A stretch of DNA of 64,000 nucleotides from DASWOJ01 sp964250755 (GCA_964250755.1 CAXUHB010000002.1:124001-188000); one strand, 5' to 3'; positions 47,776 through 56,356 are shown, numbered from the stretch's first letter. Notes: generated by a model not told the origin, from the letters alone. Numbers and translations are program-made.

Positions 47776-48446
47776 CAGCGCGCCGCCGGACGGGCGAAGG
47801 CGAAGCGCTCGACGGCCTTGAAGGCGCCGCTGAACAGCAGCGACAGCAGGAAGTAGATGACGGCCGCGACGATGTAGGCCTCGAAACTGCGGAAGGTGCG
47901 GGACTGGATGTCCTGCGCCGCCGCCGTCAGCTCCTCCGCGGAGATCACCGACACGATGCTGCTGTTGAGCATCAGCAGGATGAACTGGCTGCCGAGCGGC
48001 GGCACCACGGCCTGCAGCGCCTGCGGCAGCACGATCAGACGGAAGGATTGCAGGCGGTGCAGCCCCAGCGCCCGGGCGGCCTCGGTCTGGCCGTGCGGGA
48101 TGCTCTCGATGCCGGCGCGTATGATCTCGATGGTGTAGGCGCTGCCGTTCAGCACCATGGCGATGACGGCGCAGGTGACCGCGTCCAGCCGGATCCCGGC
48201 GGCGGGCAGGCCGAAGAAGATGACGAACACCTGCACCAGGAACGGGGTGTTGCGGATGAACTCGACATAGGCCGCCACCACGGCCTGCAGCCAGCGCGGC
48301 CCGCCGGTGCGGGCCAGGGCGCCGAATATGGCCACCACGAGGCTGAGCACCATGGACGCCGCCGACAGCTCAAGCGTCAGCAGCGTGCCCTGGATCAGCT
48401 CCTCGCGGGCTGCCCAGATGTCGCCGAAATGGAAGGTGTATTGCAC
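47775..48446 (-). CDS. amino-acid ABC transporter permease
   Basis: Inner-membrane permease of 223 residues and partner of the next one: REELIQGTLLTLELSAASMVLSLVVAIFGALAR, YVEFIRNTPFLVQVFVIFF and the EAA loop ESIPHGQTEAARALGLHRLQSFRLIVLPQALQAVVPPLG. First gene of the set. No ATPase gene is linked, so the system must borrow or encode one elsewhere. Confidence 0.92.
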   Translation of the reverse strand: MQYTFHFGDIWAAREELIQGTLLTLELSAASMVLSLVVAIFGALARTGGPRWLQAVVAAYVEFIRNTPFLVQVFVIFFGLPAAGIRLDAVTCAVIAMVLNGSAYTIEIIRAGIESIPHGQTEAARALGLHRLQSFRLIVLPQALQAVVPPLGSQFILLMLNSSIVSVISAEELTAAAQDIQSRTFRSFEAYIVAAVIYFLLSLLFSGAFKAVERFAFARPAAR

Positions 48447-48519
48447 CGGTTCGTTTCCCCGGCGGCAGCTAACCAGCCGGGGGCGGCAGCGTCAAAGGCG
48501 GGACGCCGCAAGCGGGGTG

Positions 48520-49140
48520 TCAGGCGCGGGACAGGCCATCCACGAAAGCGGCGATCCCCGGCTGGCGGGCGGTGGCGTTGCGGGCGGCATGCAGCACGGC
48601 GCGGACCTCGGTGATGGCCAGGTCCAGATCGGCGTTGACGACCACGTGGTCGAACTCCTGCCAGTGGGACAGCTCCGCCCGGGCAGCGTCCATGCGGCGG
48701 GCGATCTCCGCCGGGCTGTCCCCAGCGCGGCCCTGCAGCCGCCGCTCCAGCGCCGCCAACGAAGGCGGCAGGATGAATGTGCCGACCACGTCCCTGGGCA
48801 GCGCCTGCCGCAACTGGCGGTGGCCCTGCCAGTCTATGTCGAACACCACGTCCCGGCCGGCGTGCAGCGCCTGCTCGACTGGCGCACGCGGGGTGCCGTA
48901 GCTGCGCCCGAACACCGGCGCCCATTCCAGCAGCGCACCGGATGCGGCCATGCCGTCGAACTCGGCCTGGGTGCGAAAATGATAGTGGATGCCGTCGCGC
49001 TCGCCCGGGCGGGGCGCGCGGGTGGTGACGCTGACGGACAGGGACAGGGCGGGTTCGGTGGCCAGCAGGGCGCGGGTGATGGTGCTTTTGCCCGCGCCCG
49101 AGGGCGCGGCAATCACGAGGCAGACGCCGCGGCGGGTCAT
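48520..49140 (-). CDS. gmk: guanylate kinase
   Basis: Enzyme of 206 residues phosphorylating GMP to GDP. Seen: P-loop IAAPSGAGKSTITRALL, SVSVTTRAPRPGERDGIHYHF, LLEWAPVFGRSYGTPRAPVEQAL, VVFDIDWQGHRQLRQALP and the lid and final DHVVVNADLDLAI. All are family motifs. ATG 49140 is used; an upstream in-frame extension would be translated from repeat copy H. It closes the fab-mltG-yicC-gmk series. Confidence 0.97.
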   Translation of the reverse strand: MTRRGVCLVIAAPSGAGKSTITRALLATEPALSLSVSVTTRAPRPGERDGIHYHFRTQAEFDGMAASGALLEWAPVFGRSYGTPRAPVEQALHAGRDVVFDIDWQGHRQLRQALPRDVVGTFILPPSLAALERRLQGRAGDSPAEIARRMDAARAELSHWQEFDHVVVNADLDLAITEVRAVLHAARNATARQPGIAAFVDGLSRA

Positions 49141-49157
49141 AGGGGGAAGGCTGCCTG

Positions 49158-49307
49158 CTGCTCCCTCTCCCGCCGGGAGAGGGCCGGGGTGAGGGAAGCC
49201 ACACAGACCATGCTGCCCGAGCGCAGAACTGGTTCGCGCCTCCATCGCCGGGGACGGCGCTTGCGGCCTCCCTCACCCCAACCCTCTCCCGGAGGGAGAG
49301 GGAACAG
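49158..49307. repeat. paired palindromic repeat between gmk and yicC (copy H)
   Basis: CTGCTCCCTCTCCCGCCGGGAGAGGG + CCGGGGTGAGGGAAGCC and GGCCTCCCTCACCCC + AACCCTCTCCCGGAGGGAGAGGG, inverted around a ~70-base spacer that again ends GGCGCTTGCGGC. It begins 17 bases upstream of the gmk start. Confidence 0.9.
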
Positions 49308-49320
49308 ACGCAGCGCCGCC

Positions 49321-50199
49321 CTACTCCACATTCTGCACCTGCTCGCGCATCTGCTCGACCACCGCCTTCAGGCGCAGGCCGGTCGCGGTCAGGGGCACCG
49401 AGGCGGACTTGCTGCACAGGGTGTTCACCTCCCGCACGAACTCCTGCACCAGGAAGTCGAACCGCCGTCCCACCGCGGCACTGTCCGCCAGCAGGGCGCG
49501 GGCGGCGGCGAGATGGGAGGACAGCCGGTCCAGTTCCTCCCGCACGTCGGACCGGGTGGCCAGCAGCGCGACCTCGGCGGCGATGCGGTCCTCCGGCAGG
49601 CCGGGGCTGCCGCGCAGCAGGGCGGACAGGCTGTCCATCATCCGGGCACGCTGCAAGGACGGCTGGTCCGCGGCCTCCGCCCCGGCCTGGGCGTGCAGGG
49701 CCGCAACCTCGTCCAGTTGCGTCGACAGGATTGCGCCCAGCCGCCCGCCCTCCTCCAGCCGCGCCGCGTGCAGGGCGGCCAGGGCGGCGGTGAAGCCGGC
49801 CTGCGCCGCGGCCAGGCCGGCGGGGGGCACGCCGTCGTCGCCCGTGGCCGCGCGCAGGACGCCGGGCATGGCCAGCAGCGCCTCGGGCCGGGGCGGCCGG
49901 GCGCCCGGGATGCGGGCCTGGAGGTCCAGGGCCAGGCGCAGCACCTCGTCCAGCACGGCGGGGTCCACGGCCAGGCGGGCGCGCTCCTCCCGCCGCACGG
50001 TCAGGTTGGCGGTCACGTTGCCGCGGCGGAGCGTGCGCGCGGCCTCCTCCCGCAATGCCGGCTCCAGCGCGTCGAAGCCTGGCGGCAGGCGCAGGCGCAG
50101 GTCCAGGCCGCGTCCGTTGACGCCGCGCAGTTCCCAGGCCCAGGACAGCCCGGCGGCTACGCCATCCGTGCGGGCGAAGCCGGTCATGCTGGCGAGCAT
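49321..50199 (-). CDS. yicC: YicC-family endoribonuclease
   Basis: A 292-residue YicC/YloC protein. Seen: MLASMTGFARTDG at the N-terminus (family MxxSMTGFAR), LRGVNGRGLDLRLRLPPGFDALEPALREEAARTLRRGNVTANL, and the C-terminal GRRFDFLVQEFVREVNTLCSKSASVPLTATGLRLKAVVEQMREQVQNVE with the His/Asp/Glu-rich metal region. YicC members are hexameric Mn-dependent endonucleases acting on small RNAs in E. coli. ATG 50199 is used to give the full signature. Confidence 0.95.
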   Translation of the reverse strand: MLASMTGFARTDGVAAGLSWAWELRGVNGRGLDLRLRLPPGFDALEPALREEAARTLRRGNVTANLTVRREERARLAVDPAVLDEVLRLALDLQARIPGARPPRPEALLAMPGVLRAATGDDGVPPAGLAAAQAGFTAALAALHAARLEEGGRLGAILSTQLDEVAALHAQAGAEAADQPSLQRARMMDSLSALLRGSPGLPEDRIAAEVALLATRSDVREELDRLSSHLAAARALLADSAAVGRRFDFLVQEFVREVNTLCSKSASVPLTATGLRLKAVVEQMREQVQNVE

Positions 50200-50212
50200 C
50201 ACCACAGCAGGC

Positions 50213-51181
50213 TCACGGCTGGCGCCTCGTCCGCTCGATCTCGCGCCAGCGCGCCACGTTGCGCGCGTGCTCCTCCCCAGTGCGGGCGAAGACGTGGCCG
50301 CCGGTGCCGTCCGCCACGAAATACAGCTCGTCGGTCTGCATCGGCTGGGTGACGGCACGGAGCGACGCGGCGCCGGGCATGGCGATGGGGCCAGGCGGCA
50401 GGCCGGCGATGCGGTAGGTGTTGTAAGGGTCATCGCGGTCCAGCTCCGCCCGGGTCAAGCCGTGATCCAGCGTGCCCGCGCCGCCACTTGCGCCATAGAC
50501 GACGGTGGGGTCGGACTGCAGCTTCATGCCCTGGCGCAGCCGGTTCAGATAGACTGCCGCGATGCGCGGGCGCTCCTCAGGCTTGGCGGTCTCGCGCTCG
50601 ACGATGCTGGCCAGGATCAGCACGTCGCGAGGACGGTCCAGCGGCAGGGTCGGAGTGCGGGTGGCCCAGGCGCGGTCGAGCGCGCGGTCCATTGCCTTGC
50701 CCGCGCGGTCCATTAGCGCCGCGCGGGTCGTGCCGCGGTCGTAGGCATAGGTTTCCGGCAGCAGGCTGCCTTCGGCAGGGAGCGCCGCCGGACCTTCCAG
50801 CAACGGCGCGCGGTCCAGCAAGGCGGTGACCTGAATGGCGGTCAGGCCTTCGGGGATCGTGACAAGGTGCTGGATGGGCTTAGCGGTGCGGAGGATGTGC
50901 AGCACTTGGCGCAGGCTGACCCCGGCTGGAAACTCCAACTCCCCTGCCCGGATCGCGCCGTCGCCGCTGGTGGCGAGCGCCGCGGCCTGGAACCGGGTTG
51001 CCCCGGCGACCACGCCCTCCCGCGCCAGGGCGTCGCCGACCTCGGCCAACCCGCCGCGGGGGACGAGGACGCTGCGGGAAGCCTGCAAGGGGCCGGGCTG
51101 CTCGTACTGCCGCCAGCCCCAGACGGCGGTGCCGCCGGTCAGGATCAGGAGGGCGAGGATCGTGCCGAGGAAGGCGCGCAT
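50213..51181 (-). CDS. mltG: endolytic murein transglycosylase
   Basis: Inner-membrane-anchored lytic transglycosylase of 322 residues (YceG fold) that cleaves nascent glycan strands and may end their growth. Seen: a single N-terminal helix (LGTILALLILTGGTAVWGW), a LysM-like region, and the catalytic Glu195 in ILASIVERETAKPEERPRIAAVYLNRL, then MKLQSDPTVVYG, YNTYRIAGLPPGPIAMPGAASLRA. It follows fabF across repeat copy I, the usual order in alphaproteobacteria. Confidence 0.96.
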   Translation of the reverse strand: MRAFLGTILALLILTGGTAVWGWRQYEQPGPLQASRSVLVPRGGLAEVGDALAREGVVAGATRFQAAALATSGDGAIRAGELEFPAGVSLRQVLHILRTAKPIQHLVTIPEGLTAIQVTALLDRAPLLEGPAALPAEGSLLPETYAYDRGTTRAALMDRAGKAMDRALDRAWATRTPTLPLDRPRDVLILASIVERETAKPEERPRIAAVYLNRLRQGMKLQSDPTVVYGASGGAGTLDHGLTRAELDRDDPYNTYRIAGLPPGPIAMPGAASLRAVTQPMQTDELYFVADGTGGHVFARTGEEHARNVARWREIERTRRQP

Positions 51182-51200
51182 CAGGGATGGTGCTGCTTGC

Positions 51201-51346
51201 CCCCTCTCCCTCCGGGAGAGGGTTGGGGTGAGGGAGGCAGCCAGCGCGACGCTTGGTTATGAAGGCGCGAACCTGTGCTGCATTGGGGCAGCGCGGCCCT
51301 TGCGGCGTCCCTCACCCCGGCCCTCTCCCGGAGGGAGAGGGAGAAG
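51201..51346. repeat. paired palindromic repeat between mltG and fabF (copy I)
   Basis: CCCCTCTCCC-TCC-GGGAGAGGG + TTGGGGTGAGGGAGGC and GTCCCTCACCCC + GGCCCTCTCCCGGAGGGAGAGGG around a ~70-base spacer. It begins 19 bases upstream of mltG. Confidence 0.9.
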
Positions 51347-51355
51347 CGGTGCATC

Positions 51356-52618
51356 CTACGCCGCGCGCTTGAACAGGATGCTCGCATTGGTGCCGCCGAA
51401 GCCGAAGCTGTTGGACAGCGCCACGTCCACCCGGCGCTCCTGCGCATGCAGCGGCACGCGGTCAATCACGCTGTCCCGGCTCGGGTTCTCCAGGTTCAGC
51501 GTCGGCGGCACCACGCCGTCCCGGATGGCCAGAAGGGAGAAGATGGCCTCGATGGCGCCTGCGGCCCCCAGCAGGTGCCCGGTCGCGGACTTGGTGGAGG
51601 ACATGGCCAGGCCCTTGGCATCCCCGCCGAAGAAGCGCTCGACCGCCTCAAGCTCCAGGTCATCGCCCAGGGGCGTGCTGGTGCCGTGGGCGTTGACGTA
51701 CTGCACGTCCCCCGGGGCCATGCCGCCGTTGCGGAAGGCGGCCTTCATGGCGCGGAAGGCGCCTTCGTGCCCCTCGGCCGGCGCGGTGATGTGGTGGGCG
51801 TCGCCGGACATCCCGTAGCCGCCGACCTCGCCGTAGATCTTGGCGCCCCGGGCGCGGGCGTGCTCCAGCTCCTCCAGCACCACGACTCCGGCGCCTTCCC
51901 CCATCACGAAGCCGTCGCGGTCGCGGTCCCAGGGACGGGACGCCGCGGCGGGCCGGTCGTTGAAGGCGGTGGACAGGGCGCGGCTGGCGCAGAAGCCGCC
52001 CATGCCCAGTTCGTTCACGGCGCCCTCGGCCCCGCCTGCCACCATCACGTCGGCGTCGCCGAGCATGATGAGGCGCGCGGCGTCCCCGATGGCGTGGACG
52101 CCGGTGGCGCAGGCCGTCACGACCGAGTGGTTCGGCCCCTTGAACCCATATTTGATGGAGACATGGCCGGAGGCGAGGTTGATGAGGGCGGAAGGGATGA
52201 AGAACGGCGACAGCCGCCGGGTCTTGCCGGTGTAAACCATGACGGAGGCGCTGTAGATCGTCTCCAGCCCGCCAATGCCCGACCCGATCATCACGCCGGT
52301 GGCGCAACGCGCGTCCTCGTCGGCAGGGACCCAGCCGCTGTCCTCCACGGCCTCGCTGGCCGCCACCACCGCGAGGTGGATGAAGCGGTCCATCTTCTTC
52401 TGGTCCTTGACGGGTATCCACTCGTTCAAATCCAGCGCGCCTTCGGCACGGGTGCCGATGGGCACCTGCCCGGCGATCTTGGCCGTCAGTTCCGTCGTGT
52501 CGAAGGACTGGATGGCGCCGATGCCGCTTTCGCCGTTCACCAGGCGCTGCCAGACCCGCTCCACGCCCAGGCCCAGCGGGCAGGCGATGCCCATGCCCGT
52601 CACAACCACGCGCCGCAT
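51356..52618 (-). CDS. fabF: 3-oxoacyl-ACP synthase II
   Basis: Condensing enzyme of 420 residues elongating acyl-ACP in fatty-acid synthesis. Seen: RRVVVTGMGIACPLG, nucleophile Cys170 (VTACATGVHAIGDA), the two His of the triad in NAHGTSTPLGD and SATGHLLGAAGA, and the C-terminal SNSFGFGGTNASILF. ATG 52618 has better Shine-Dalgarno spacing than ATG 52627. It follows acpP with a ~30-base gap. Confidence 0.97.
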   Translation of the reverse strand: MRRVVVTGMGIACPLGLGVERVWQRLVNGESGIGAIQSFDTTELTAKIAGQVPIGTRAEGALDLNEWIPVKDQKKMDRFIHLAVVAASEAVEDSGWVPADEDARCATGVMIGSGIGGLETIYSASVMVYTGKTRRLSPFFIPSALINLASGHVSIKYGFKGPNHSVVTACATGVHAIGDAARLIMLGDADVMVAGGAEGAVNELGMGGFCASRALSTAFNDRPAAASRPWDRDRDGFVMGEGAGVVVLEELEHARARGAKIYGEVGGYGMSGDAHHITAPAEGHEGAFRAMKAAFRNGGMAPGDVQYVNAHGTSTPLGDDLELEAVERFFGGDAKGLAMSSTKSATGHLLGAAGAIEAIFSLLAIRDGVVPPTLNLENPSRDSVIDRVPLHAQERRVDVALSNSFGFGGTNASILFKRAA

Positions 52619-52645
52619 CGCCGCCATCCCCGTGCTCAGGCCCAG

Positions 52646-52885
52646 CTAGGCCGCCTTCTGCTTCTCGATGAAGTCAATCGCGTCCTTGACGGTGCTGATC
52701 TTCTCGGCGGCATCCTCGGGGATCTCGACGCTGAACGCCTCCTCGAAGGCCATCACCAACTCGACCGTGTCCAGGCTGTCGGCGCCCAGGTCGTCAATGA
52801 ACGACGCCTCTGGCGTAACCTTGGCCTCCTCGACGCCCAGGTGCTCCACCACGATCTTCTTAACCTTGTCGGCGATCTCGCTCAT
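52646..52885 (-). CDS. acpP: acyl carrier protein
   Basis: A 79-residue acidic carrier protein: MSEIADKVKKIVVEHLGVEEAKVTPEASFIDDLGADSLDTVELVMAFEEAF, with the phosphopantetheine Ser37 in the DSL motif. Start ATG 52885 has an upstream AGGA. The leader contains two hairpin-forming repeats spaced 22 bases apart. Confidence 0.98.
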   Translation of the reverse strand: MSEIADKVKKIVVEHLGVEEAKVTPEASFIDDLGADSLDTVELVMAFEEAFSVEIPEDAAEKISTVKDAIDFIEKQKAA

Positions 52886-52913
52886 CTTGTCCTCGGTTCC
52901 TGTGGTCAGTGTG

Positions 52914-52950
52914 GCCCGCCTGCGCGGGGCCGTTTGCCCGCCTGCGCGGG
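52914..52950. promoter_or_regulatory. two tandem palindromes in the acpP leader
   Basis: GCCCGCCTGCGCGGG occurs at 52914-52928 and again at 52936-52950. Each can fold CCCGC/GCGGG, and the period is 22 bases. They lie between fabG and acpP, 29 bases from the acpP start. Either a pair of operator sites for a dimeric regulator or twin RNA hairpins that set acpP output within the operon. Confidence 0.5.
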
Positions 52951-53062
52951 CTGCAGCCCGTCCGTCACGCCACCAGCCGCCACCCGGCGGAGCCAGCCAT
53001 CGCAAACGAAGTGGCAGGGCGCTTAGCATGGTTCCAGATGCCGCGCCAAGGCGACATGCCCG

Positions 53063-53800
53063 TCACGGCATCGCCATGCCGCCATTCACATGCAGCGTTG
53101 CGCCAGTGACCCACCCGGCCTCGTCCGACGCCAGGTAAACCACCGCTGCCGCAACGTCCGCCGGCTGGCCCATGCGGCCCAGCGGGATGGCGCCGGTCAG
53201 CCGCGCCTTCTGGTCGGGGTTCAGCGCGTCGGTCATCGCGGTCTCGATGAACCCCGGGGCCACCACGTTGACCGTGATGCCGCGGCTGCCGACCTCCTGC
53301 GCCAGCGCCTTGCTCATGCCCACCAGCCCCGCCTTGGCAGCGGCGTAGTTGGCCTGGCCGGGGTTGCCGGTGGTGCCCACGATGCTGCCGATGCCGATGA
53401 TGCGGCCGGCACGGCGGCGCAGCATCCCGCGCAGCGCGGCGCGGGCCAGGCGGAACGGCGCCCCCAGGTCCACGTCCAGCACGGTGTCCCAATCATCGTC
53501 CTTCAGCCGCAGCGCCAGCATGTCCCGCGTCAGCCCGGCGTTGTTGACCAGGATGTGCAGCGGGCCGGCCGCCACCTCCGCCGCCGCCATCAGCGCATCC
53601 GCCGCGCCCGCGTCCCGCAGGTCGGCCTGGCACACATGGGCACGCTCCCCCAACTCCGCCGCCAGCGCCGCCAGCGCATCCCGCCGCGTGCCGGACAGGA
53701 CCACCACCGCGCCCTGCCTGTGCAGCGCGCGGGCGATGGCGCCGCCCAGGCCGCCCGATGCGCCCGTGACCAGCGCCGCCTTGCCGTCAAGGCGGAACAT
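53063..53800 (-). CDS. fabG: 3-oxoacyl-ACP reductase
   Basis: NADPH-dependent SDR of 245 residues reducing 3-oxoacyl-ACP. Seen: TGASGGLGGAIA at 12-23, NNAG at 86-89, catalytic Ser139, Tyr152 and Lys156 (GSIVGTTGNPGQANYAAAKAG), VAPGFIETAMTDAL and TLHVNGGMAMP. It overlaps the fabD stop (TGATG) in the fab operon, which separates it from the general SDRs elsewhere in the window. Confidence 0.97.
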   Translation of the reverse strand: MFRLDGKAALVTGASGGLGGAIARALHRQGAVVVLSGTRRDALAALAAELGERAHVCQADLRDAGAADALMAAAEVAAGPLHILVNNAGLTRDMLALRLKDDDWDTVLDVDLGAPFRLARAALRGMLRRRAGRIIGIGSIVGTTGNPGQANYAAAKAGLVGMSKALAQEVGSRGITVNVVAPGFIETAMTDALNPDQKARLTGAIPLGRMGQPADVAAAVVYLASDEAGWVTGATLHVNGGMAMP

Positions 53801-54771
53801 CACAGCACCTTCAGCATGGCTTCGATCTCCGCCGGCGTGCCAGCGGCCATCGCGGCGCTGTCCGGGCTGATCCGGCGCATCAAGCCCGTCAGCACCTTGC
53901 CCGCGCCCAGCTCCATGAAGCTGTCGGCGCCCATCGCGTTGCAGGCCAGGATGCACTCCCGCCAGCGCACCGTGCCCGTCACCTGGCGCACCAGCAGGTC
54001 CCTGATCTCGTCCGGGTCGGCCGCACGCTCCGCCGTCACGTTGGCGACCACGGGGACGACTGGTTCGCGCACGTCCGCCTGGCCCAGCGCGTCCCGCATG
54101 GCGTCCGCCGCCGGGGCCATCAGGGCGCAGTGGAAGGGCGCCGACACCGGCAGCAGCATGGCCCGGCGGACGCCGCGCGTCTTGGACAGCTCCACCGCAC
54201 GCTCCACCGCGGCGCGGTGGCCGCTGATGACGACCTGGCCGCCGCCGTTGTCGTTGGCGGCCTCGACCACCTGCCGCTCCTCCCGCCCATCCTCATGCAC
54301 CAGCACCGCCGCATCGGCGCAGATGGCGACGGCGGCGTCCAGCTCCACGCCCAGCAGGGCGGCCATCGCCCCCTCCCCGGCTGGCACCGCTGCCTGCATC
54401 GCCTCCCCGCGCCGGCGCAGCAGCCGGGCCGTGCCGGCGAGCGTCAGGCCCCCTGCGGCGGCGAGCGCGCTGTACTCGCCCAGCGAGTGCCCCGCGACCA
54501 GAATCGCCTTGTCCTGCAGCTTGAACCCGCCCTCCGTCTCCAGCACCCGCAGCACCGCCAGCGACATGGCCATCAGCGCGGGCTGGGCGTTCTCCGTCAG
54601 CATCAGGGTTTCCGACGGCCCCTCGAACATCAGCTTGGACAGCTTCTGCTTCAGCACGTCGTCCACCTCCCCGAACACCTCCCGCGCGGCAGCGAAGGCG
54701 GCGGCGAGGTCACGGCCCATGCCGGCGGACTGGCTGCCTTGGCCGGGAAAGACGAAGGCGTGGACGGGCAT
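53800..54771 (-). CDS. fabD: malonyl-CoA:ACP transacylase
   Basis: Acyltransferase of 323 residues loading malonate onto ACP. Seen: AFVFPGQGSQSAGMG, nucleophile Ser96 in VAGHSLGEYSAL, the Arg in RLLRRRGEAMQAAVP and the active His in SAPFHCALM. First gene of the fab operon; ATG 54771 lies ~25 bases from the predicted transcript start. Confidence 0.97.
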   Translation of the reverse strand: MPVHAFVFPGQGSQSAGMGRDLAAAFAAAREVFGEVDDVLKQKLSKLMFEGPSETLMLTENAQPALMAMSLAVLRVLETEGGFKLQDKAILVAGHSLGEYSALAAAGGLTLAGTARLLRRRGEAMQAAVPAGEGAMAALLGVELDAAVAICADAAVLVHEDGREERQVVEAANDNGGGQVVISGHRAAVERAVELSKTRGVRRAMLLPVSAPFHCALMAPAADAMRDALGQADVREPVVPVVANVTAERAADPDEIRDLLVRQVTGTVRWRECILACNAMGADSFMELGAGKVLTGLMRRISPDSAAMAAGTPAEIEAMLKVL

Positions 54772-54802
54772 GGAGAGGGTGATCCTGCGGTGAAGGCGCG
54801 GC

Positions 54803-54832
54803 GGTATCGCGTCCGGCGGGGCCGGGTGTCAA
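54803..54832 (-). promoter_or_regulatory. sigma70 promoter of the fab operon
   Basis: In minus sense TTGACA (54832-54827) and GATACC (54808-54803) are separated by 18 bases; the start would be near 54796. The -35 is a perfect consensus, fitting a constitutively strong housekeeping operon (fabD-fabG-acpP-fabF-mltG-yicC-gmk). Confidence 0.6.
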
Positions 54833-54949
54833 ATCTGTCACGCCTCGGGCACACCTCGCGCCGCGCCGTCGGCACGGCAGCCATGCTGTCCTTGCTTCGG
54901 CGCGGTGCCGGGCCGTAACGTCCTTGTCATACCGCGCCGGAGGTATCGC

Positions 54950-55741
54950 ATGTGCCGCTTCCTCGCCTACCAGGGCGAGCCGATCCTGCTGGAAACCCTG
55001 GTGGCCGCACCGTGCCACAGCCTGATCCACCAGTCGCTGCACGCCAGCGAGGCCAAGACGGAGACCAACGGCGACGGCTTCGGCGTGGGCTGGTACGGGG
55101 AGCGTCCAAATCCCGGCCTGTATCGGGAGGTACGCCCGGCTTGGTCGGATGAGAACCTGCTGAGCATCGCCGGGCAAATCCGCAGCCGCCTGTTCTTCGC
55201 CCATGTGCGCGCCGCGACGGGCACGGCGACCAGCCGGGCCAACTGCCACCCGTTCTCGCACGGCAAGCACCTGTTCATGCACAACGGCCAGATCGGCGGC
55301 TGGGCTGCCGTGCGGCGGCGGGTGGAGGAGATGATCCCTGACGCCCTGTATCCCCACCGCGCCGGCACCGGCGACAGCGAGGCCATCTTCCTCGCCGCCC
55401 TGGCCCGCGGCCTGGACCGGGACCCCGTGGGCGCGATGCAGGACACCCTGGCGGAGGTGAAGCGGCACATGCGCGAGGCCGGCGTGCAAGAGGCGCTGCG
55501 CTTCACGGCGACCCTGACCGACGGCCACACGCTCTGGGCCTTCCGCTGGGCCTGCGACGCCCGCCCGCCGACGCTGTATTACAAGGAGCTGCCCGGCGGC
55601 GGCCTGCTGCTGGTGTCCGAACCGATAGACGGCGACCGCCTGCGCTGGAGGGAGATGCCACGCGGCGGGGTGCTGGTGTCGGTGCCTGGGGAGCGGGTGC
55701 GGGTGGAGGTCGTGGACGGCGGGATGGCGCTGGCTGCTTGA
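54950..55741 (+). CDS. yafJ: class II glutamine amidotransferase (YafJ-like)
   Basis: Ntn-hydrolase-type amidotransferase of 263 residues. Seen: nucleophile Cys2 (MCRFLAYQG, exposed once Met1 is removed), NGDGFGVGWYG, FFAHVRAATGTATSRANCHPF and FMHNGQIGG, the canonical GATase_2 pocket. ATG 54950 with GGAGG is the only start giving Cys2. No synthetase domain is attached; it may act on gamma-glutamyl compounds (EgtC/DUG3-like), which is inferred. It diverges from fabD. Confidence 0.93.
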   Translation: MCRFLAYQGEPILLETLVAAPCHSLIHQSLHASEAKTETNGDGFGVGWYGERPNPGLYREVRPAWSDENLLSIAGQIRSRLFFAHVRAATGTATSRANCHPFSHGKHLFMHNGQIGGWAAVRRRVEEMIPDALYPHRAGTGDSEAIFLAALARGLDRDPVGAMQDTLAEVKRHMREAGVQEALRFTATLTDGHTLWAFRWACDARPPTLYYKELPGGGLLLVSEPIDGDRLRWREMPRGGVLVSVPGERVRVEVVDGGMALAA

Positions 55742-55780
55742 GTGCTGGTGCTGGGCGGCAGCGCTGGTAATGTTCTGATT

Positions 55781-56356
55781 ATGAAGTGTCTGGTGTTCGC
55801 TGCTATGTTTGGCCTCTTGTCTGCGTGCGCCGGGCTGGACGACGGCAGCCCGTTTAATGAAGCCGCGCTTCCACCCTGCGCCCAACGCTCAATGGTAGTC
55901 GTAAGCCGCAGCTACATGGTGTTCTTCGACCGGGGATCGGTTGCCATCACCAAGCGGGGATCGCAGATCATCAAGGAGTTCGCGGCAGTGCTGAAGGACA
56001 CTGAAGACTTCAGGGCCGAAGTTCTGGGCCACACCGACGCCGCAGAGGCCAAGACGGCAGCGCAAACGCTCTCCCAACAACGCGCGACTGCCGTTTGGTC
56101 AGCTATCCTGGACGAAAACGCCCTGAATGGGCTGGTCACGCCCTACAGCTTTGGCGCAAGCCGTCCGCTAGTGCAAACTGAACCGGGGGTGGCGGAGCCG
56201 CAGAACCGGCGGGTGGAGCTGACCATCCGCGGCGGTCAGATGGGGCGGGCAGCACGCCAAGAGTGCCGTGCTTGGCTGCGCGGCCACTGCTTCACACCCA
56301 GCGGGTTGCAGCCTGCCGGGGTGAAAGCCTGCAATGCAGTGCTGGACGCGATATAG
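55781..56356 (+). CDS. OmpA-like lipoprotein
   Basis: A 191-residue outer-membrane lipoprotein: leader MKCLVFAAMFGLLSACAG with lipobox LSAC, then an OmpA/MotB peptidoglycan-binding domain (YMVFFDRGSVAITKRGSQIIKEFAAVL...VLGHTDAAEAKTAAQTLSQQRATAVWSAIL...YSFGASRPLV...QNRRVELTIRGG). The C-terminal extension has two further Cys. ATG 55781 is used. Codon use and lower G+C mark it off from its neighbours, as with the unknown gene at 7050, suggesting later acquisition. Confidence 0.85.
   Translation: MKCLVFAAMFGLLSACAGLDDGSPFNEAALPPCAQRSMVVVSRSYMVFFDRGSVAITKRGSQIIKEFAAVLKDTEDFRAEVLGHTDAAEAKTAAQTLSQQRATAVWSAILDENALNGLVTPYSFGASRPLVQTEPGVAEPQNRRVELTIRGGQMGRAARQECRAWLRGHCFTPSGLQPAGVKACNAVLDAI

Noticed and set aside
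33229..51346. Paired repeats as insertion sequences
   Set aside because: No transposase, no target duplications and units of ~150 bases; REP-like intergenic elements fit better. A REP-associated transposase could be elsewhere.
52914..52950. Short CRISPR-like repeats upstream of acpP
   Set aside because: Only two 15-base palindromes with a 7-base gap; no array, no cas genes.
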